64,000 bases of DNA from Macrocystis pyrifera (Eukaryota; Sar; Phaeophyceae; Laminariales; Laminariaceae), in the NCBI GenBank assembly GCA_031763025.1, contig JASSKH010000019.1, forward strand, positions 8,080,336 to 8,144,335, read 5' to 3'. The translations under genes and the position numbers were made by a program. Every line of letters starts with the position of its first letter. The stretch's first letter is position 1. Of this stretch, positions 14,970 through 30,600 are shown piece by piece. The notes below the pieces were generated by a model. The model worked only from the letters and a program-made list of their open reading frames with translations, made no database searches and was not told the origin of the DNA.

Positions 14970-15800
14970 CTGCTACTGCCTGTATGTGACCCACCCGGCC
15001 TCTGCACTACGAGGGATAATAACGAGATAACGAGATAACGAGAGAGAAGAGAGGGGCGAAGGTTGCATGAGGGAAGAAACAACGAATACATCAATCACAC
15101 CAGGCAGGCATGATATATCGGAGGGAAAAATTATAGGATATCTGGTAATAATAGCGAAAAAAAGAAACGAACGATGGATGATGTGAATCTTCTGCCACGT
15201 ACCACGGGGTATGATCGACAGATTGGCAGTACAGAGTCGCCATCAGCACGCTCGCTTGCACAGCAGTTTAGCACCTGCAGCTGGTGCAACAAATAAGCCG
15301 AAACTTGTGAAGAAAAAAAAAAAATCGCCAAGAAGAAAAGCTACGCGCGGCACTACTACTATAGTGCGACTCGAAATATTCAAGTCACATTCATCGGTAC
15401 ATACTATTGATCATATTATGACGGAGGACCAAAGTAAATTGGGACCAAATTTTGTTCGTAAAAATAGGTAAATATATAGGTTTTTGTGTGTACCATGTAG
15501 GTCCTATTAACTACGGCCCCCCGTAATAATAACAATTTAACAACCCAAATCTCACATATATCATGCATAGCATACGTGGTGTACCAGACAGCATCACGCA
15601 ATATGCTGTCGCTAGAGGGACCGCTATTGCTGCTGTATCATGCGAGGTATCGAGGGTTCATGACGAGCTCTACAACTCTGTTGACATGATTCTGAGCAGC
15701 AACATACTCGTGCTGCATGAAAACAAGCCCATGGGGCGTATCTCCCCGCTTCTCCGAGCCGCGCATGGCCTGCTTGCCCCCCCCGAACAAGAGGCGCCGG

Positions 15801-15837
<37 letters not shown>

Positions 15838-18800
15838 GACCGGGGGGGGGTCACCTACACGGAAGTAAATGATTTTTTCCCTGGGGTATTCTTGTACACT
15901 TATACGACAGAGTTATTGGAACCTTTCCTGCCGCCGCTGACTAGATTTTTGGCGATGAGTAAGTGTGAAAAAAAGCAGCATACATACCGTATATCCACCT
16001 ATACGCGCCTGGTAAAATATCGCCGGAGAGAGGGTCTTCTCTTGTCTCACATGAGTCTTTGACCAAAGTTTTTTTTTTTTTTCTCTTATCTCACATGAGT
16101 CTATGACTAAAGTTTTTTTTTTCTCTCTGTAGGACGAAGAGCAAGGACGGACACTGGGTGTATGTACTGTTATGGTTGGGTGTGTGTATATAAAAAGGTC
16201 GGCTTAAATCCCTTTTGGCCTTGACCCTTTTAGTGCCGCAGTCTCGTTTTGGGGACAAATCACTCGGAATTAGACCGGTTTGTCCCCAAATCGGGACTGC
16301 GGTACTAAAGCGGCCAAGGTGTGCACTCCCATGTATACATAGGGACGAAATACTTAGAACTAGAGTCAAGCTCGGGTATATGTACGTACGTACGTACAGC
16401 AGTGCAGTGCAGTAGAAAAACAACGGACACACCTCGTTCACACTCGAGCGGTGCACACACATACCTGGCAGAGCTCTGGCCGCCAAATATTATCACTACA
16501 TGCTCTCGCCGCCAAATATTATCACTATTTGGAGTTCTATTTGAGTATGAAAGCTGGTTTTAATTTCACGGCCATAGCGGTATGTATGTACCACAGAAGC
16601 AGTAATACTATTATGCTATTAATAGTACGTATTACGAGGAGTTCCGTATTCTCCAGGGTCGGCGTCCCCGGTGGCTTGGTAGGTGGTCCGCGTGCCTGTC
16701 AAGATCAATTTCGTGGGTTCAAGTCTCACCGAGTGCATGCTCATAGGGACTTTTTCTTGCCTAAAAAATTGATGAGCGGAAAGCGCGAAAGCGCGAGTTG
16801 GCTACATTCGATGAAAATCGACGAGCAGTGGGAATGCTGAACCCTACGCGAGACAAAAATAAAGGCACGTACCGGGGGGGAGAAGGGACGGCACATGTGG
16901 CCACGGCTTGTCCAGAAGATCGTGGAGGGTAAAACCACCTACGTGTTAAGCTGGAAAGTAAAAGTGATGATGGAAGAAAAAAAAGAACAAGAAAAAAAAG
17001 GGTAGTCTACATGCAGACAGAGTAGTACATACAATCGCACATACAAAACTACAAGCATACATGCACATATAAACACATAAATACATACTGTATTATTTCA
17101 CACATACATCCAACCCGCTTGGGACTTCAGAGGGGAAAATTGATGGTAAAACATGGGCCATTCATTACAGCATCGGCGAGCGCGTGACTGCTGTGCTCTG
17201 CTGTGCTGGGGGACAATACGAGCACACATTTATTGGTGTCCGAGTTACAAGCAAGTGCAAGGAGTCGTACGTACGGTATTCATGTACGGGGACAACAGCA
17301 TGACCCCACCGCCTGTGGTACTGCTGGGCCCTCACGCTGCTCCTGGAAGGTTGACAACACAGAAGTCGCCATTAAATCGTGTTGGTCGTTATCTTGGGGT
17401 CCCAGAGGGACTAATTTACCAACTATTAAATACTATTTGGTCGGACCGATAGCTGCCCCCCCTTCCCCTGTTTCCACACCTGTACAAAGGGTTTTTGGAT
17501 GTGGGATACATGCTTCATTTTTGGGGCGGGGCGGGGCGGCGGGGCCCCCTCTCGGTCGAGGCGGGCTGATTTGTCTGGTTGTTTACTTCTACTAATATTA
17601 ATAACTAATAGTTCGCCTGACTTCAACCTTTCTAGGGCTGTAGTCCCTCACGGTTTGGGGGTAGTTCTCGAAGTCGGCCGCCCATCATCAGCTGGATTCG
17701 CCAACCGAGACTTGCCGACTGAGATCACTACCACTTCGTTGGCCAACGGCAACGACCGGCTATTAATAGTTGCTTGTCGTAATGTCCTCCCGAGTCAACA
17801 GCAGGCCTAACCCTTTCACGATGTATAAGCAGAATAAAAACTTGTTTCTTCTGTGTCGATCGCTGTCGACAGATCATTTGCAACGAGTGATCCGCGCTGT
17901 ACCGCGGTACGAAAATACAAGCACTTGCAGGGCGCTGCATCTCCCGGGTTGTATCTGCGCCATGGCCTATAGCCAAATAAATGGTCATGGCCTCCGTGCC
18001 ACCGACAAAAAAAAAAAAAAAAAAAAAAAAAGAGAGCGCGGGAAGACGTGGGCATATCTCCGCAACATGTAAGTAAAAAGAATCGTACATATTGTACCTG
18101 GTATGGTACACATACACATACACATAGATCAAGCCTTTTAGAGCACGAATGCCGCTATGAGCGCAACCTATTACGGGGGGGCATAGTAAATAGGACTCAA
18201 AATTTACGGTAAAAGTAGGGAGATACGTATATAGGTGTTGTTCGTGTGTACCGTAGGTCCTATTTACTACGGACCCCCCCGCAATACTCAAATTCTCAGC
18301 AGTTTGTCCCCCAAGTCGGGGCTGCAGTCCAAAAAAAAGTTCCAATCACAGCCACCCGGCTATGGGCGGCAGCACAGGCAGCACAGGTAGGTAGGTAGGA
18401 CGACGTCAATCGGCCTGTCACGAGAACAAACAAAATGCCTGGAAGTGGTATTAATAGCACGCCATAATTGTCTGAGTAGCAAAGGCAAAACGCCTATTGT
18501 ACTTCGACACAAAAATACCGCGTTTTTCAGGATTGTCACGGGACGGCCTTAAACCGTTTCAAGGCTGCAGTCCCCTTCTATCAATAGGACTGCAGTTCCC
18601 AATAGGGGACAAACTACTCAAATTGCAAGTAGTTTGTGCCCAAAACGGGACTGCAGTGCTGATAGGGTCAAAATGGCTACACCAGTGTACCTGGTATATA
18701 ACCAGTTAACTTTTCGAGACGTCCTTGCCTCGTTTCCCACTGTTCTATTAGTAAGTGTAGTAATGAGGGTTTTGCAGCTGAGGGAGTGAAGCGACATTTC

Positions 18801-21800
18801 GGGGGGTGTGTACAGGCTTCCAGTACCAAGCATGTCTTCAACGAGGCTGTCTGTCTTCCTCATATATACCTATACTCGAGCGAGAAAAAAATATTACCAG
18901 GTATACTCCGCAGTTATCACACGGGTACATGCATGCCGTATGATACTTCGCACATACTTGAAAATATACATACCCCGTCTTTTACGTGTACATGCCAGGT
19001 ATTTGTTAAACGTATCTATCAAGAGCAGTCGTCGTCTCAAATGACTTTGATCGACGCGGGAGATCGGCATTAATTGTTTGTTGGCTTCCTCCTCCTCCTC
19101 CTCCTCCTCCTCCTCCTCCCTCCTCTGAAATTTTATTTTGAGAGTAAATTCGCTGCCTACCATACCATACTATACCATACCATACCACTGTCCATGTAAA
19201 TAGAAAGGACGCTTCCATGTACTACTGTTGATATAAACAAACGCTAGGTTCGTTCATGGACAGAGCGGGGTATATGCACTACTGAACGCACGGCAAGAGT
19301 TTATTGTCCCAGCCGAAATCGGAGTATAAAATGTGCCGCCAAACGTTATCCCAGCGTTCTCCTACTCGGTACGCTCACACATCGGGCACATCATCGATTC
19401 CGCCGTCTCGTGATCTAGATCTTTCTGGGCACACATATCCTTGATCTGTATGATCTGTACGATCTAGCTCAAGTTGTCGGGCGGGAGCCTCATAATCTGA
19501 ATGATCTAGGACACGTTTCTTGGGTTGGATCTGTACGGTACATATCTCGTAAATGTCCTACACAGCATATCACGACGACCGTTTCAGGATCTAGATGATC
19601 TGCCTGATCTGTCTGATCTGTCTGATCTGTGAACGAGTTGGCCGCCAAAACGTGAGTTGCAGTTGCAGCTGTAAAGCGGGAGAGGGAACGGGAAGTGTAC
19701 CCACCTTAAAAACAGATACCAGGTACTCTGTGTAACATACCTGGTGCGTAGGAACGTGGGAAAGATGGATGTGGCAATATGAATAACGTAAGGAGCATGC
19801 CCGAAAAAAAAAAAAAAGAGGTCGCCATTCCTAGTATTATTATAGCTATTCTTAGTCATAGTAGGGCTGTGCTGTATGGGAGAACACACCGAGAAGGCGA
19901 GCAAGATTTATTAAGCCTTTTACGACTGCCGTCCCGTTTTGGGGACAAAGCCGTCAAAATCCAAGTAGCTTATCCCCAAAACTGAGCTGAAAAGACTGCA
20001 GTCCTAAGAAGGGTCAAGGTGAGGAACGTTTTTTCAACTGTTAATAGTAGCCCTTTGGGCTCTAAGTGGTGAGCCTTCTGTTGAAAATAGGAGACCGGCA
20101 CGTACCAACTCTGATAAGGGACGTTGGCACCTACAGAAGCAAGGGGCCTCCAGTCCCGAATACTGACACGAGGGTGCTTTCAGGACCACTGTCCCGTTTC
20201 GAGAAGGAACAAACTACCTACAATTAGTGCGGTAAGTCCCCCCCAAAACGGAACTACCAAGGGGGACTGCCTATGCCACTCGCACAGCATTATACCTTGT
20301 TGATACTATTAGAGGTAGTAGTAGTAGTAGTAGTAGTAGTAGTATGTTGTGTTGTTGCGTTTGCCATCCGACAACATGGAGGGAGCATGGGCTTCTAACG
20401 TTGATCACTCAACAAGAGCATTCCGAGAGGAAAAAAAAAACACGAAAACAAAACCATCATCCTTGTTCATTTCTGATTTTTTTCATCTCACATCTATTAG
20501 CAATATCTCTGCCGCACCTCACTCCATCCAGTTCCTTCCCTTTCGTAATCCAGATCTGGGGTCACATAGCGGGCACCCCCCCCCCCCCCCGTATGGTCAC
20601 TATGGTCATACGGCTACGGCCATGCATGAGATCGAGTACATCTCTCCTATCGAGTACACCCTCCCCCCCCCCCGCCAATAAGGTGTGTGCCTTCGGTATT
20701 ATTGCTTCCGATGAAAGCATGAGCGTTGGTATTGGCAATAGTTATCACGGAGGTACATAAGTATTAATAGTCGAAACATTATGTGTAACATGGGGGCCAC
20801 ATCGCTCTTGGGTCCATCGTCTGATTACTATTACGGGGGTCCATAGTTAGCAGGACTTATGGTGTACAAAAAAACCTATATTTTAACCATTTTTACTAAC
20901 AATATTTGGTCCAATTTACTATGGTCCCCCGTAATATTAATACCGGTATTTTCTGTAACGGTAAGAAACGGCTGTAATAAAATATCAAATACGAAAACGG
21001 TCCTTACGTATGCATCTCATCAACAGATGAACAGACACTTTAATTCTTGGACAAAAAAAATACTACGGGGGACCATAGTAAACAGGACCCACGGTACACA
21101 CGAAAAAACTATATATTTCCATATTATTACTAAGAATATTTGGTCCTATTTACTATGGTCCCCCGTAATAGCCCCCGGTCACAGGACAGACTCCAAAAAA
21201 AACTATTACGGGGAAGCATGCAGAAGTAAATAGGGCCAAACACTGTTATTAATAGTAAAAATAGGGGGGAAAAAACTAACAAACTAATGCAGGGAACTAT
21301 AGTAAATAGGACCAAACACTGCTGTTAGTTTGTGTGCCGTAGGTTTTGGTAAAAATAGGGAAATGTATAGGTTTTTGTGTGTACCGTAGGTCCTATTTAC
21401 TATGGTCCCCCGTAATACCGGGTACTGGCACTAAAACAGTTCAGTAGTAGCGGCAGTAGTAGAGGTATGGAGTTGAAGGATACGACCTCTCAGAAAAAAT
21501 CAACATGCGTAGCATACATACATACGTGAAACGAAAAAATCGATGAAAATCGACGAGCCACGGGGAATGAATGCCGAACGGACCCGACCGATGCGCGAAA
21601 AAAAAGTAACACAGGTATTAATAGGTACCGGGCGAGAGGAAGGAAGACACCTGCTTTGACAACGGCTTGTCCAGAATGTCGCTGAGGTCAAAAAAATATC
21701 ACTCTGTAATTTCGAACTGATATTCGTACCCACAGCGCAGTAGGAACTTCGAAGGTGATTTATGGCATGCGTTGGTTGCCCTGGAAGACAGGACAGCCGG

Positions 21801-24306
21801 AAAGAAAACAAAAAAAACCAAAAAAAAAAAACGAAAAGAAAAAAGAAAACGGAAATTTGGAACTTGGAAGGAATGTTTAGTTCCGGAAACCACGGAGGCA
21901 AACCTCCTCAGTCTTGTTCTGCGCGAGGAAGGCGACACGTGCTATTACGGGGGTCCATAGTTAACAGGACCTACGTATGGTGTACATGAAAATCTATATA
22001 TTTGCTATTTTTACTATTAATAACAAAATTTGGTCCCGTTAACTATGGACCCCCGTAATAAGCTCAACTACCCACCAGCAGGGGCGGTCATGGAAAATAC
22101 CTGTGGTGCAATGTATGTACGGCATGCCATGTCGAGGTCGACAGGACGGCCGAAAAGAAAAATAAAGAGAGAAGAAAAACAAACGCAACAAAAGAGAAAA
22201 AGCGAAGCTGGAAAATATGGAAAAATAAAACGGAAACGAAAATGCATTTTTTTATTCCAGAAACTGCTAATTTTTCATCAGCACAGCAGCAGTAGTAGTA
22301 GACTGCCGGCACGTCGTCGTGTGCCCCAAAAGAAAGGCCTACCTCGCCTCCCGTACACGTGTAAAATGCACCACAAGTACTACAGCAGTACTATTACGGG
22401 GGTCCATAGTTAACAGGACCTATGGTGCACATAAAAACCTATATATTTGCCTATTTTTACTAACAAAATTTGGTCCCGTTAACTATGGACCCCCGTAATA
22501 CCAGTAGTAGTGGTATTAATATTACTGTTTTGAAGCAACCCGTTGGACTAATTTTTGGGTTAATACTGACGGCAAGGGGGACAGCGCAAACGCCGAGGAG
22601 TGCGTCCAGACGGGAAAAATCACAGGTCGGACAGAGATCATCTACAGATCATTACCACTTCAAGATCTAGATCATTCCAGGCAGGTATATTCCCGTTCTT
22701 GTATGATCTAAAATATTAGCTCATGTTGCCGGGTTGAACCCGCAAAATCCGCATGTATCTACTTTAATAAGCAGATGTTTTCTGGGATGGATCTGTTTCA
22801 TGAACAGATAGATACATCCTGCACAACTTCTCACAACTGCAGGTGAGGAACTATTGATATTAATAGATCATATATGCACTGTTGATATATAGATAGATCA
22901 TGATCTGTCTGTCTCTCCGAGCTGTGAAACGTGTCGGCTCGACGGTAGGGGTTATTGTAGGACTTCTTCGCCAAAATATTTTCTTGGTGACCGAAAATCG
23001 TCGGAGTATTATATGCCATTATTATTATTAACATTAGGCTTGCCATCCGACAATGAATGTGCAGCATGACAGAAAAAGCTTTATCGTTGCTCAACCAAAA
23101 CATTCCTGAAAGAAGAAATACCCGGACACAAAAAGGAAACCTATGCACAAGGTCTATCTATCTATCTATCCGCTGTGTTGTCTACTATTGCTAGCGTGAT
23201 TCATCTACAGCAGTACAATAATACTCTATTAACACTACTGCTCTATGTGTTGTCTCTACTCCGTCCTACATCTCACTACTACGGAGGGCCATAGTAATTA
23301 GGACCAAATATTGTCGACAAAAGTAGGGAAATATACCAGTGTTTGTGTACCATGTGTACAACAGTAGTAGGTCCCATTTACTATGGTCGCCGGTAATATG
23401 CACTCGTTTCGTTCTATTCTTAAAAGATCCTAAGCCGCATGCGTCAAAGTTCCATCATCGGTGCCATCGGTGCCATGGTTCAAAAATCTGATATATTTTT
23501 TTTTTTTTGCAGTACAGCAGTGTGTAACTACGCGCCATGGGCCATGGGATTTGTTCATCAACCGTTACACTTCCATTTTTCTCAAAATCAGCACTTTCGT
23601 CGACCTGCTATTAATATAGACGACTCACTAGTAGTGCGTATGACTGGTACTATTATAACTAACATTCAAACCTTGCAGGATTAATAGCGTATATTTCTTA
23701 CTAATATTTTTCATTCCCCACATTGCACTTGAACTTGTATCTCTCTAGGATTGAAGAATCGGCACGGACACTGGTTGTGCTGGATGTCGACGGGTACGTA
23801 GAAAGAACGGTTTAATGTGAAGAAAACAACATCAACAACAACTTGGAAATTGGAAATTTGCTTGTCTGCTTTGTCTGCAGCAGTGTCTTACACCCGAAAC
23901 GGTATCCCACATGTTGTGACCATAGACAGACCACTACAGAGCAGTTGTGTACACCAGTATCTCTCTATTAACAGTTAATGGGGAGAAGAATCAGCACCGA
24001 CACAGGGTGCATGCACTGGACGAGTACGAATCACAAAAGGACGCTAAAATGCGAAGAAAACCCATACACACCACACCCACAGTCGCCAGAAGAGAGAAAC
24101 TCCGAACAAGGAAGGTGACACGACGAACAGCTCATCCCCAGAAAAAACGCCTATTACGGGGGTCCATAGTAAATAGGACCAAATATTGTTAGCAAAAATA
24201 GGTAAATATATAGGTTTTTATGCACACCATAGGTCCTATTAACTATGTACCCCCCGTAACAGCCGATTAACAAAAACACACAAAACACACGCAAGGCGGG
24301 GGGCGG

Positions 24307-24357
<51 letters not shown>

Positions 24358-27300
24358 CTTGCCGTGCGTGGCGATGCCAATTGTCGCTCACCAGCACTCA
24401 ATCCCCCATTGTAATGTGTAGTAGGCGTACGTTGATCCCCTAGAGCCGCCTCCCTCGCAGTAGTCGTTGCATATCTGAACACAACACAAGCCAGAGGGAG
24501 AAGCAGCAGCATATGGATGCAGGGCACAGGGTACGGGGCACGGCGTGGGTCGGAGTGAATGGTGTTGGTGTTGGTGTTGGTCGCGGTGGTGATGGTAGTG
24601 TTGGGTGCTGTTGGTGTTGGTGCTCTTGGTAGGGGTGGTGGTGTTGGCGGTGGCGGTGGTGGTGTTGGTCGGTGTTGGTGATGGTAGTGGTGTTGGTGTT
24701 GGTGGTGACGATTATGGAGGTGATAGTGGTGGTCGTGCGATTTTTGTGTGGTGCCTGTGGCAGTGGTGGTAGCGGTGGCGGCGATGGTGGTGGTGGTGAT
24801 GGCTGTGGTGGTAGCTATGGTGTAGGGGTGGTGATGGCTGTGGTGGTAGCTATGGTGTGGGGATGGTCGTGTTGGTGGTGGCTATGGTGGTGATAGAGGT
24901 GGTGGTGGTGGTGGTGATAGGGGTGGTGGTGCGATGGTGATGGTGGAAGTGGTGTGGTGGTGGCGGCGGTGGTGGCGGCGGTGGTGCTGGTGGTGTTGGC
25001 GGTGGTGATGGTGGTATTGGCCACCACCACCACCAACGAAAACAACAAAACACCAACGCGACCATCACGGACGGTGTTCTTGGTGCTGGTGTTGGGTGAC
25101 AGCAGGTGTTTGCGCATTAATCCATATAGTTGTTATTAGGTTTGCCATCCGACCATGACAATGACAATGTTCAGCAGCATGATGAGATTCACCGTTGACC
25201 AATCAAAACATTCCTGAAAGCATCGATATACCCGGATACAAAGGAAACCTATGCACAAGGTTTATCTATCTTCTATGTCTACTTCCTCTTGTGCTTTATC
25301 TACGCGATACTCTATCCGTATCCAAAAGTGGACATTATCATCATGACGACCACGGCAACAACAACAACGTCAACGGCGACAGCAGTAGCATCAACAACAA
25401 ACACAACACCTTGACACAAACCCTCCTCCTCTGCTTTACCATCATCAACCAACAACCACAAACATCCACAAACTGCAACAGCAATCCGTCCACGGCATAA
25501 AATACGAAGGCACGAAGGCCCCCTATGGTGTGGTACCTACCTACCTGTTGGTCACGATTGCCCTCTTTAGAACTTACTGCTGTAGTGCTGTAACAAAGTT
25601 TTCTGGCACAAAACTCGATTTGCTGTAGTAGGATGCATTTTGCAATACAGAGTACATACAAACAATGGCTACCCTGACTTGACCTTAATCGGACTGCAAT
25701 CCCGTTTTGGGGGGGACCAAGGACTCAAATTCTAAGTAGTTTGTTCCCCAAGCGGGACTGCCGTCCTGAAGGGACTGCTGCAGAGGAGAAAACAAAATGA
25801 CGATAAGAAGTCGCGATTGCTGCAACGGCCCGTCACTGAGTGAGTTCGGGAATGATACAGATCAACGTCCGAGTTACAATGGTTGATTCAAGGAGTCGTA
25901 CGGCACAGGTACCACATATACGATCGTCCTATTAATACCCCGTACCAATGCTTACTGCTGTGCGCTTACGCTGATCCTACAGAAGGGTTGATAATACCCA
26001 AGATGTCAACCATGGTTATCTCGAGGTCCAAGGAGGGTTGATAATATAAATGGATAACAACCTCTTGCTTCTGGCCGGGCTCAAGTTCTCATTCTGTCTT
26101 AGGAGAGGTGTGATACACACACCGAAAACACCGCGCGCCCGACTAAAGTAAGCCTTGTCTCTTGCGCACAGCGGGAAACACACGACTAATATTATTAATA
26201 ATAACAACGTACAGCTTGGTGTAGGCGGCGGGTTTGCCCGATTTGGCCTCTCAGAACTCTACTAAAATACTATATTGGCGTGCCCTGCCCTACTCTCTCA
26301 AGTCGGGGTGGGGTGCCTACCACTCCTGAATGTTGTGCGGTCGTAACCCAAATGTGTTCTTTCTTTTCTAGAAGCGCAAGAAACCAAAAAGAAGACTACT
26401 GCTGCTACTGCTGCTACTGCTGCTGTGACGCTGACAACACGTACGTGTATGTGCGTTACGGATCCGAGACAAAAACACTGAACTAAAGAGGAGGAGGGAG
26501 AAGAAGAAAAAAAAACGTCATTTTACTCTTTTGCTACTGCAAAGCTGAACCTATACTGGCTGTACTACTCCCCAAGTAATTTGTGCCCATATCGTATTAT
26601 TAATACTGCTGCTGTTGGACTGGTATATCAAAAAGTGGCTATTGCAATAAATGATCTGAAAGACTTACGAGTGTACCCGCTGGATCAACGACTATTTAAA
26701 GCTGTGTGCACCCGACAGAGGCCAGGGTGCTCTCTGTCGGGTGCTCTGTCAGGTGCCCTGCTAAAAAGGCCACCACGTATTTCCCTTGGATTTGTTCTTT
26801 TGGAGAAGGTTTCAGAGTGATCAACGTTGAAGCTGTGCTGTAGTCCATTACACCACTTTAGCCCAACAAATAGACTACGACAGTCCAGTAGTCTCCGGTG
26901 GTCCAATATAATAGATAGCCTTCTTTTATATCCCATGGCTGTCTTCTTGCTGGGAATGCTTAGTGTATATGTTAGTGATCGACGTGCAAAGCCCTTCATG
27001 CTGGACATTGTCTGATTGCAAACGCAATAATAACATGATCAGGCAACGGCTCGATGCAAAGGCCCTCGCAAACATGACAGAATTGTGACATCCTTCCCGA
27101 AGCATTCTTGCTCCCGCTCTCGCTCGCAACTTTATTGCTCGGGGGTCCAGCGACCCCGATATGTGGCCTTAATATCATTATGCTTGCCATCCGACAACGT
27201 GCAGCATGAGCTTTAACGTTGATCACTCGAAACATCTCTAAAAGAAGAAAATCACCGAAACAAAGGAAACCTAGGCACAAGGTCTATAGCTACCTTCGAT

Positions 27301-27528
27301 GTCTACTTCCCGCTATGATATATCTACAATGCTCCATTGTTGTCCTTGCTCCCTCCTCCGTCTCAAGATGTGTTCTTTAAATTTAATTCTTAGATCCTAA
27401 GCCTCATTAAGCTCCATCCCCACGCCATCGGTGTGGGTCTGTCATCCCCCCCCCACTTCATTGATTTACCACTACAATAGTGTATTAATAGTATAAATAG
27501 TATAATAGTCGTATTAGTCGTCGTCGAG

Positions 27529-27604
<76 letters not shown>

Positions 27605-27652
27605 TAGTAGTAGTAGTGGTAGTAGTAGGAGTAGTAGTAGTAGTACTAGTAC

Positions 27653-27694
<42 letters not shown>

Positions 27695-30600
27695 CAGTAG
27701 TAGTAGCAGTAGTAGCAGTAGTAGTAGTAGCAGTAGTAGCAGCAGCAGCAACAGTAGAGTCGTCCTATTAATAGAGTATTAATAGTACTGCTGTAGTGTA
27801 TAGCAGTAGTATTAATAGTAGAGTAGTAAGAGTAGAGGGCCGTAGGTTTTGTGTTGTGTATCCTTGTTATCGTGGAATAGAGTGGCCTCGCGTGACCGGT
27901 GCACCCTGCGGCGTTTCGTCCCCGGATCTGACCTTGGGCAGAGGAACTAAGATAGACTATCAATAGTCCACACCTGGTATCATACTTGAACTCGAACACT
28001 CTAGATACTGGATAACATTCCCGACGTCAAAATACGAAGAAAGCAACCATTTACTTGGCAAATGTAAGCCAGGAGACGATGTCAAGCAAGGGAGAACGTG
28101 CGCCGTCAAGGATGTAGGGCAGAGTGTTTCACTCTACTGCTGTACTACTGCTGTACTATCTACCTGGTATTACGGGGTACCGTAGTGAAAAGGACTAAAT
28201 ATTGTTATCAGTGAAAAAAGTTAATATATAGGGTTTTGTATGCACCGTAGGTCCTATTTAATATGGTCCCCCCGCAATATAGTACTTTGGTGTCAATCGA
28301 GCCGAAGGGAAAACAAAGTCGCTGTCGGTCAAGGGGTGAAAGTCACTTCATCATTACCATTATCAGGTGTACGCACGGTGTACGGGGTGGTGCGTATTTC
28401 TTGTCAGGTATTATTAATACGTACGAGCTGCTGTATATAAGAACAGCACAGCAGTGCCAGAGGCACTTATTATTGATAATGTTAATAGTGAGTATATAAA
28501 GGGTCGCCGACTTTTTACATTTGGGAATAAAACGAAACAAAATAGTGACGCAAGAGGAGCCGACTACGTTATATACCTACCCTGCTCTTGGTTGGAGTGA
28601 GATATGTACCGGTATACATATACCAGGTATATATATATATATCATGATATGCTGTATGGTGCTGGTGTGCAAGAACGGGTATGATATACGAATAAGAACG
28701 CCAAAAAAAACGGCTAGATTGAGAGCCAAACAGCAAAAACTTGGAAAATGAAAAAGAACACACGTGTGCGTTCTTTTATACGTTTCGGGCGCATATATAC
28801 ACTCTCTCTATATATATACTCTACATATATCCTATATATCGCGTCGCTTATTTATTGGGATAATAATAATTAAAAACGACAGCTAGCTGCTGTGAGGTTG
28901 AGGATTTCTTTTGGCGAAGCTGTGTGTGCAGTGTGATAGTGTGATGCTTCGATCGCGCGTATTAATAGTTATTACCTAAATACTAGTACCTATTAAGTAA
29001 TACGGATTTCATATGATGGCCTCATACAGAAAATACACTCCGTATTTCGGTAAGGCGAAGGGAGAAAAAATCTGAAGCTGCCGAATTCATGGAGAGGATG
29101 CGTCTATATTTTGGAGATTAAAAAAAAAAAAAATCGAGGTTGCATGTACCAAAATATTATGATTATGTAATTGTTGGTGTACGATACGTATTGTATTAAT
29201 AATATTATTATTATATGCTTGCCTTCTGACAAAATAGCGTATTAGTAATATTATAAGAGCATCGTGTGGAATTATCCTGTGTGTGTGTTCTTCACATTAA
29301 ACCGTTCTTCTACTCGTCGACATCCAGCAAGCCCAGTGTCCGTGCTGATTCTTCACCCTAGAAAGATACGAGCTCTGTGGTCACAGACTACGACACAGAG
29401 AGATAACACACCGTAATGCATTAATAGCCTACGCAATACCATGCCTTCGCACTAGGTGCGGCCGACACAGCATACATACATACATACGCCAGTAACCAGA
29501 ATACACCGTAAAGAAAGAGAAGCAACGAAGAAACCAAACCGAAAAAGAAAAGGAGAGAAGATTCCCAAAATAAATAAATAAAATGGGAAGCCAAAGCTCA
29601 TACACATACATACCCCGAGCATGATGAGCCAAAATGGACGTCATAGAAAGTCGCGGCAGGCGTGTATTACCTATTATAGGCGTGTAGTACAACAGAGCAG
29701 TACACCGCCGTTATGTCCAATACCAGGTATATGATATACCATGCCATGTACATGTCGTGGATCGCATACCACGATACGTATATAATGTGGCATACTCCAT
29801 TCCGCCTAATGGATAATAATGTAATAATGTAATGTACATAGATCAGCACTGACTGTCTGGATGTCGAGGCGGGTACGAAGAAAGAACGGGTTTTCTGTTT
29901 TATTATGAGAACACACGCACAGTCGGCACGTATTGTGACGTCACGTCACGTGAAGAGAGTAGCAAAGAGGCCGCAGATAGGGCAGCAAGGTATGTACCAG
30001 GCCGACTAATAGGTTGGACTTTTCTTTGCTATATGCTCATACCGCCAACTGCTGCTGCGGCCGTTATTCGGTACCGGTATGTATTGGCTTGGCGCTTTGA
30101 TTTTTTGTCCATGACCTATAACTTTTTCCTATATTTTCCCCTTCTTGAAAGAAGCACTATATATACATAGTGGGTGGGTGACGAGCGTGTTTATTTTTTA
30201 TTCTATATTTTTTGGCTTACTCATTCTTTCTCTTTTTACTTGGTTAAGTGTTCCCCGGGATGCATATTTCCCTTTTTCCTTTTTCCTTGCCGTTTCTTCC
30301 CCCTTGCACGTCCATTTTGGCTCATGCTCGGGGTATGTGTCTGAGCTTTTTGGCTTCCCATTATATTTTTTTATTTGGGATTCTCCTCCTTTTCTTTTTC
30401 GGTGTGTCGTTGCTTCTCTTTCTTTATGGTGTATTTTGGTTGCTGGCGTATGTATGTATGTTGTGTCGGCCGCACCTAGTGCGAAGGCATGGTATATTGC
30501 GTAGGCTATTAATGCATTACGGCGTGTTATCTCTGTGTCGTAGTCTGTGACCACAGAGCTCGTATATTTCTAGGGTGAAGAATCAGCACGGACGGACACT

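Larger units (their letters stand above)
5025..24391 (-). other. Intron 2 of the WSC gene, about 19.4 kb
   Basis: It is flanked by exons 2 and 3 of one WSC domain, so the whole interval must be spliced out if the gene works. It contains family A, B, C, E, F, G and K elements, CAG-rich and AGT-rich microsatellites, G tracts (14936, 15801, 24309) and a GC-rich 21-bp-type repeat island (11.72-12.25 kb). I saw no other exon with matching phase. Confidence 0.75.

Noticed and set aside
16659-16745. tRNA gene
   Set aside because: T-arm and boxes are present, but the acceptor ends do not pair, and the same unit recurs at 31.7 kb with a SINE body attached.
27485-27771. Poly-Leu and poly-Val frames
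   Set aside because: Explained entirely by the AGT triplet microsatellite.
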